A stretch of 6,064 nt of DNA from Desulfatibacillaceae bacterium (lineage in GTDB: Bacteria; Desulfobacterota; Desulfobacteria; Desulfobacterales; Desulfatibacillaceae). The notes under the pieces are model-generated. The model did no database searches. It saw only the letters and a program-made list of their open reading frames with translations, and was not told the DNA's origin. The position numbers were made by a program, and so were the translations under genes. Shown piece by piece: positions 5,536 to 6,064 of the stretch; the stretch's first letter is position 1, and each line of letters starts with the position of its first letter. The stretch lies in the NCBI GenBank assembly GCA_030018745.1, contig JASEHB010000062.1:3167-9230 (forward strand), given 5' to 3'.

Positions 5536-5808
5536 ATGACCAAGCCGGAAGTAATCGAGAAAATGGCCAAAGACTCCAACATCACCAAGGCCCAGGCTGC
5601 GGCAGCACTTAAAGCATTTATGGAAAGCGTGAAGGCGGCCTTGAAGAAAAAGGACGGCAAGCTCACGCTGGTTGGCTTTGGAACCTTCTCCAAGGTCCGC
5701 CGCAAGGCCCGCAAGGGACGCAATCCCCAGACAGGCGAGCCTATCAAGATCAAGGCCACCAACGCCGTTAAGTTCAAGCCCGGCAAGGCCTTAAAGGAAT
5801 CCGTCTAG
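5536..5808 (+). CDS. hup: HU-family histone-like DNA-binding protein
   Basis: The 90-residue length is standard for HU/IHF. HU dimers bind and bend DNA without strong sequence preference, compacting the nucleoid and assisting replication, repair and recombination. The sequence shows the helical dimer base (1-40, with ITKAQAAAALKAF), the core LVGFGTFSKVRRKARKGRNP (45-64) covering the bacterial histone-like signature, and the beta-arm with the intercalating proline at position 64 in GRNPQTGEPIKI (61-72). The C-terminus FKPGKALKESV is typical. A purine-rich site (AGGAAAGGGGGG, 5517-5528) seven bases before the ATG fixes the start. Lysines are mostly AAG and the codon choice is more selective than in the large gene upstream, fitting high expression. 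It has its own TTGACA promoter and a terminator hairpin. It is closer to HU than to IHF, but the two are hard to separate by eye. Confidence 0.96.
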   Translation: MTKPEVIEKMAKDSNITKAQAAAALKAFMESVKAALKKKDGKLTLVGFGTFSKVRRKARKGRNPQTGEPIKIKATNAVKFKPGKALKESV

Positions 5809-5835
5809 CAACAGGCAAAAAAGGTGGCAGAGACG

Positions 5836-5879
5836 AAAAGCGGCATACTCTCGTTACGGGGGTGTGTCGCTTTTGGTTT
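5836..5879 (+). terminator. Strong hairpin terminator after HU
   Basis: Positions 5836-5852 pair with 5858-5874 in an unbroken stem of 17 pairs around the loop GTTAC. AAAAG at the base pairs with CTTTT, and GGTTT follows. Four of the pairs are G-U on the plus-strand RNA and would be A-C mismatches on the other strand, so the structure serves plus-strand transcription, i.e. HU. It starts 28 bases after the stop codon. Confidence 0.7.
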
Positions 5880-5935
5880 ATGGCCGGGTTGAAGGAATTG
5901 CCGTAAGCTTCTTTCCGCTGCTTTTCAGCCAAGCA

Positions 5936-6064
5936 TCACTTCAGCGTGCTCTCCATGAGAGGGCGCTCCCCTCTGGCCAGGGCGCTTCCCAAAGCGCTTG
6001 CCCTTTCAAGGGCTTCCGGGTGCTTTGCAATATCGCCTTCATGCTCCACTTCGCGAAAAAAAAG
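5936..6064 (-). CDS. C-terminal 42 residues of an unidentified protein (partial, runs off right edge)
   Basis: On the minus strand a frame open from the window edge ends at TGA (5938-5936). It reads FREVEHEGDIAKHPEALERA at its start and ends ALARGERPLMESTLK. The charged, helix-forming composition and avoidance of Cys and Trp look like a real protein tail, and the other two minus frames here stop or look random. No family is recognised from so short a piece. It converges on HU, with the hairpin at 5836-5879 between them. No clear separate minus-strand terminator was seen after its stop. Confidence 0.6.
   Translation of the reverse strand, partial: LFFREVEHEGDIAKHPEALERASALGSALARGERPLMESTLK

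Overview
The window looks like chromosomal DNA from a mid-GC Gram-negative bacterium. An XRE-cupin regulator next to an acyl-CoA dehydrogenase, an HU of this type, and a large ATPase with 35-residue TPR-type repeats are a combination I associate with sulfate-reducing or syntrophic Desulfobacterota. That placement is an inference from gene content, not a demonstrated taxonomy. No rRNA, tRNA, CRISPR array or insertion sequence was seen.

Layout. Positions 1-679 (minus) hold the first 226 residues of an acyl-CoA dehydrogenase that runs off the left edge. Positions 906-1460 (minus) hold a complete 184-residue XRE helix-turn-helix plus cupin regulator, followed by a good intrinsic terminator in the gap before the dehydrogenase. 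Positions 1461-2056 contain no convincing gene but are dense in inverted repeats. These include three copies of a 16-bp palindrome of the form CCAACA-N4-TGTTGG, the last one just before the next start codon. Positions 2057-5206 (plus) encode a 1049-residue protein: a P-loop ATPase of STAND/AAA type, a winged helix, then two TPR arrays separated by proline-rich linkers. Positions 5207-5535 are non-coding, with a strong sigma70-type promoter for the next gene and a minus-strand terminator-like hairpin that has no obvious gene. Positions 5536-5808 (plus) encode a 90-residue HU-family DNA-binding protein ending in a strong hairpin terminator. Positions 5936-6064 (minus) carry the last 42 residues of an unidentified protein entering from the right.

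How the parts fit. The regulator and dehydrogenase suggest a small fatty-acid or acyl-CoA metabolism locus, with the regulator likely sensing a small metabolite through its cupin. The large ATPase gene stands alone, is not in an operon, and appears to be under its own dedicated control through the palindrome cluster. It resembles a STAND sensor/scaffold lacking an N-terminal effector. It and its upstream region are the most interesting part of the window. HU is an ordinary housekeeping nucleoid protein with its own promoter and terminator.
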